Origin: Anoplolepis gracilipes
Taxonomy: Eukaryota; Arthropoda; Insecta; Hymenoptera; Formicidae
NCBI RefSeq assembly: GCF_047496725.1
Contig: NC_132973.1
Span: forward strand, 7,539,233-7,603,232
Length of the DNA stretch: 64,000 nt
Direction of reading: 5' to 3'
Shown here: one piece after another, positions 60,026 to 64,000 of the stretch
Position numbering within the stretch: position 1 is the stretch's first letter
Layout: each line of letters begins with the position of its first letter
Position numbers and translations under genes: made by a program
The notes under the pieces: model-generated
Told to the model about the DNA's origin: nothing
Databases searched by the model: none
Seen by the model: only the letters and a program-made list of their open reading frames with translations

Positions 60026-63000
60026 GGCGTGTAATTCACACGCATTTGATACTACGCCGTCGCCACGACGAGAATATCTTATCACGCCTGGTGGATCTAA
60101 CCGGACTGTCAATGCGGAAATCTGTTTTTACGGAAAACTATAATTCACTCTCCTCGCGAGAGAGGATGATTAGCAACGGCGATATTGTTTCTCATGGTGC
60201 CTTTCTCCTTTCTCCCTTCCTCTCTTTCTACTGAGCTTCATAATTTTTCTCGCGCAGGATTGTAATAATCGTTACAGCTTTCGTTGCATGTGCGTGGTGC
60301 ACCCAACGGTATATACAGACTTTTATATGTCGCGTAAATATTCGCCGCTGTAAACGCTTTCGTGTCATTCGCATCTGATAGAAGTGCTGAATATTTGCAT
60401 TTAATTATTGCAAGCAACTGAGAAGAATTTGACGCAAAATATATATAACGTGTCTGAAAATAATCAAGCTATCACGTAAATTGTAAATAATTCCTCGAAT
60501 GAGTTTTTCTTTAATAAAAATATTATGGCCATAACCATTTTTGAATAATTAGCGATCGAAAGCAAAGGAGGGAAAAAAATTTAAGTTAAAACAGAATATG
60601 AAAACAAAAATCATCATATTCAAAGAATTAGGATCAATTAAAATTTTTAATAATATTTCGATTAAATTTTGTTTGAAAAAAAGAATATATATAACGTTGA
60701 AAATAAAAAATTGAATAATTGACCTCTGAAAACTTTCGAAACATCCTGTATTTTCGACAAGCAAGAACAGTACCGTTTGTACGTTGTGAAAGTGATTCAT
60801 TCGAATCATTAATCGCTGCGTCTTCATCTCTCGCTAATAAGAGGAATGTGCTTAGCTAGTCTTGAACAAATCGCGTTGATTTATGCAGACACTTTAATGA
60901 CCTCTCCGAAATAGCAAAATGAGATGTTGAGAAAAATACGTGAAGTGATCCAAAAGGGTTCGACAGATTTAATGATTTCGGAGAATCTTGAAGTATTTTC
61001 CTTCAATTTTATGAAAAATCTCGAAAACTTTTTGCAATATTTTTAAGCATTTTCCCCGATAAAAAATGGAATATTTTATGATCAGCACAAAAAAAATTAT
61101 TCAAATATTTCTTTCATACCTTTTTTTAATTTAAAAGATTACATTTGATTGTGATCGATAAATTCTTCATCGATGATTTTAATTCATTATACGCAATAAT
61201 AAATTCTTTCATATGATAAATCTATACCACTAGAACGAAGAGGTATTGTTGCGATGAAAAATATGTTGAACAATGTTGCGAATATCGTCCATGCCGGTGG
61301 CGGTCGTGCTCGCGAACTAATAAAGTTTTCCACTAGATTGATTGATTGCATAATACGGCAACAAAGACGCGATTGTTAACGCAGTAGCGGCGGGCGGTTA
61401 TGAATTATGACAGCGTTGCAAGCAATTTCAGCAAGTTTATATGCGGCCAAATCGAGGGCAGACATCAATTTTGCCTTCGTGGAACGCGTTCCAATTGCAA
61501 GACAAACACGTTGCGCCTGCAATTGCGATCCTCCCGTTGCGAATGCAACGATTTTAATCCTCGCGAACGACTTTTTCTCACGCCGTTACGTAAACGCAAG
61601 TTATCCGAGCCTATCTGTCGTTACTCGATAGGTATGTGTATGTACTCGCTCTAGATACTGAATCAACCAAACATTTTATGTATCTTTTTGTCGGCAACTA
61701 TAATTTTGTGCGCATATCTAATATAATTCTTAGCCATTAAAATATCTTCAAATAATTATCGGGTATTACTTCGATTTATTATATTATTTCATAATATTAT
61801 ATAAAGAATAATTGTGTGTGCTATCATTCTTAATCCTATTAGCAGCGGAGACAGGTTGAACAGGATTATTAAAGATTATAGAAATATACTTATTAATATA
61901 CTCTTATGCAATATGGCATTATGATTAATGCAGCAATTTATTTTTCAAAGATATAAATAATTAGCGTTGCCTCAGATTTTATGTAAAAATTGAGTAAAAA
62001 ATGATCTGGCAACTTGAAAAATTTTCTAGGTGTCAAAAATTAACTGAAACAGATAAATTATTGGCAAATACAGTGATACAGTGCTGCTTAATCAATTTAA
62101 ATGACAGAGACAGAATTTATATCTGTACGATTAGTGTAATTTAGACGGAAAATTTTTCTATGATGCCTATCTTTAAGGTCTATTGTCTCAAGGACAATTA
62201 TATTTGTGATTACTATTTGGCAATGGGATCTAAATTTTCTATAGGTATTGCTAGAATATTGCTGCTACAAAATTCTATACGTGACAAACAATATTCTAAC
62301 CGATACAAAAAGTAGCGATAAATTTTAATTGAGACATCTAGAAATTTATCTATTATTAGCAAAATATATTTTTGAGTGCCCGTTTGACGTTTTAAACGAA
62401 ATTCCAAATCCCATAAAATTGGCGACTGAATCGCACATGTATCCGTGTCGTGGTATGTTTTCATCGCCCTCACTTTTCCTCCTGATAAAGTGGACATTTC
62501 ATTCGGCAGTCTCTTAATCGCGCGTACGTGCAAACGCTTTAATGCCGCGTCTTTAAGCCACGACAGCGATTTTCTCGTGTCTTTAGCGCGACGAAATTGC
62601 GAAACGTGCAATTTATAAGCGTGCCACGGCATACGCCGTCCGTTGTTGTAGGTGGCTGCTTGTGTTGTATAATACCATAGGTAAGCGGCAGGGAACAACG
62701 GTACAACCGTTCGACGAGGAGGAGTGGCCATCGTTCATTGTTGCTGCAACAATGCACCGACGTGTGTCGCGACGACGGCGACGGCGACGGCGCACTGTCC
62801 TTGCACCGAGCGACCCATATGCGAAAAAAGAAGAGAATAAAGTAAAAAAGAAAAAGAGAGGAAAGCTGAGTCTCTGTATATTAACCTTAATCACGACAGA
62901 CTTTCCGGCCACCCACTATATACGGCGGCCCGATTATGCGAATAACGCGCTTTCTTCGCCGAATAACGTTACGTAATCGGGACACGAGCGAGCGCCAAGA

Positions 63001-64000
63001 GAGGGCCAAACGTCGCCAAGCGAGAGCGGTGCAACGAATGCATTATTACGCGATGCAATAAATCTCTTTCGTCCACGTAAGAGAGATGCAAGTAAAACGG
63101 CCAGATGTGTATTAAGTGATTGTGAAAAATAGCAACAAGTATAATAAATTATTGATTAGCGAATAGTGATCCATTCTTCAAAGCGTGAAATTGAATCTAT
63201 AGAATAGAAGGGAAAATCAGTTATTATCATTTAAAATTAATGTAGAAATTAATATAAAGATAGAAATTAAAATCTATAGAACAGAATCCACAACGTGAAT
63301 AAAATAAGATTTAAAATTAATACAGAGATTAATATAAAGATAGAAATAATATAATATAGAAATTAATATAAAGATTTAAAATTACGATAATACGTTCGCG
63401 ATTATCGGAGTTTCGCTTGGAATTTCCGAGTGGAAGTTTCGAGAGTGTCTGAATTGAAAATCTGATATTATTAAACGCGTCACACAATTTCACTGAGACT
63501 CTTGACGCAATAATAGGTTTGCGTTCCGCTGTTATTGTTAGCACGTTCGGGTGATTTGAATTTCAATCTAGGAATAATAGTGCGCAGTCACAGGTAAATT
63601 TTTAGATGGGATGCGGCGTGCATGTTTCGCGAATGCGCCTCTGGTCGATTGCATAACACGCCTCTACTCTTCAAGGTTGGGCCAGCGGACCTAGACCGGT
63701 GTTCCCGGGACCGTGTTACGCTTTGGGAATTACCGCGCTCGTTAGCGTACGAGAACAAAGCCAAAGTCCGCGGGTACGTTAATGTTTCCGGTCTCGCCAC
63801 GCCGTTAAATCTTCCTCGTCCTCTTTCATAAGACACGTGCTGATTTTAAACGATATTCTTGACAAAAAAACAACGAGCAGGAAACATGTCGAGTTGTTAA
63901 TGCGAATTTATAACACTGCGACCTATATGCATACGCTTTTCATGTACAAATTTTGTTTACCATTTCGTTGGAACGTCAGTTAAAAAGCGAATTGTTACAG

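Larger units (their letters stand above)
54668..64000. other. Intergenic region, right end of window
   Basis: No supported gene. It holds (TA)n at 55501-55540, a weak candidate first exon at 55613-55729, a hairpin at 57620-57647, a structured inverted repeat at 59942-60025, and GC-rich patches near 61,260-61,640, 62,380-63,060 and 63,600-63,840 that may belong to promoters or exons of genes beyond the window. A 172-codon minus-strand frame at 62731-62213 is open, but its composition is not convincing. Confidence 0.45.

Overview
The window looks like eukaryotic, very probably insect DNA. It is strongly AT-rich with GC/CpG-rich islands, long (AT)n and (GA)n microsatellites, homopolymer runs, small phase-matched exons and large introns. 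The proteins, the CpG-rich exons and the LINE fragment would fit Hymenoptera, perhaps an ant. That lineage call is inference. There are no prokaryote-type operons and no convincing rRNA, tRNA or CRISPR features.

About 1-6.2 kb is non-coding 3' flank with repeats and one strong hairpin. From about 6.2 to 42.3 kb I assemble one long minus-strand gene, gene A. Its common exons (13079-12939, 10303-10062, 8668-8410, 7722-7555 and probably a terminal exon near 6286-6230) connect with fully compatible intron phases. They encode a Ser-rich, coiled-coil-like, partly repetitive protein that I do not recognise. There are two alternative first coding exons, at 41383-41309 and 23442-23350. Upstream of the distal one is a TATA box with an initiator at the right spacing (start near 42301). 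The intron of about 28 kb after the distal first exon contains a near-ideal zero-length-exon (recursive) splice site at 33112/33111. A CpG-rich patch with three CACGTG boxes (15.4-15.8 kb) may be a third promoter. A 5'-truncated non-LTR retrotransposon with a perfect 17-bp target-site duplication sits at 17.8-18.5 kb.

From 42.3 to 47.6 kb I see no gene. The clearest gene is on the minus strand at 50183-47653. Five exons give a 532-residue thioredoxin-domain protein resembling the TXNDC3/TXNDC6 (NME8/NME9) axonemal group. It lacks a visible nucleoside diphosphate kinase domain, has a WSGPC instead of a WCGPC active site, and ends in a very acidic tail. A GC-rich patch at 50.74-51.06 kb with a good minus-strand splice donor may hold its non-coding first exon.

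From 50.2 kb to the end there is no supported gene. Notable items are an 882-bp foldback/MITE-like element with inverted repeats of about 180 bp (53786-54667), a GC-rich three-helix inverted-repeat structure (59942-60025), and some GC-rich patches that may be promoters of genes outside the window. All gene models are by eye from open frames, splice consensus and phase. None has transcript support here.
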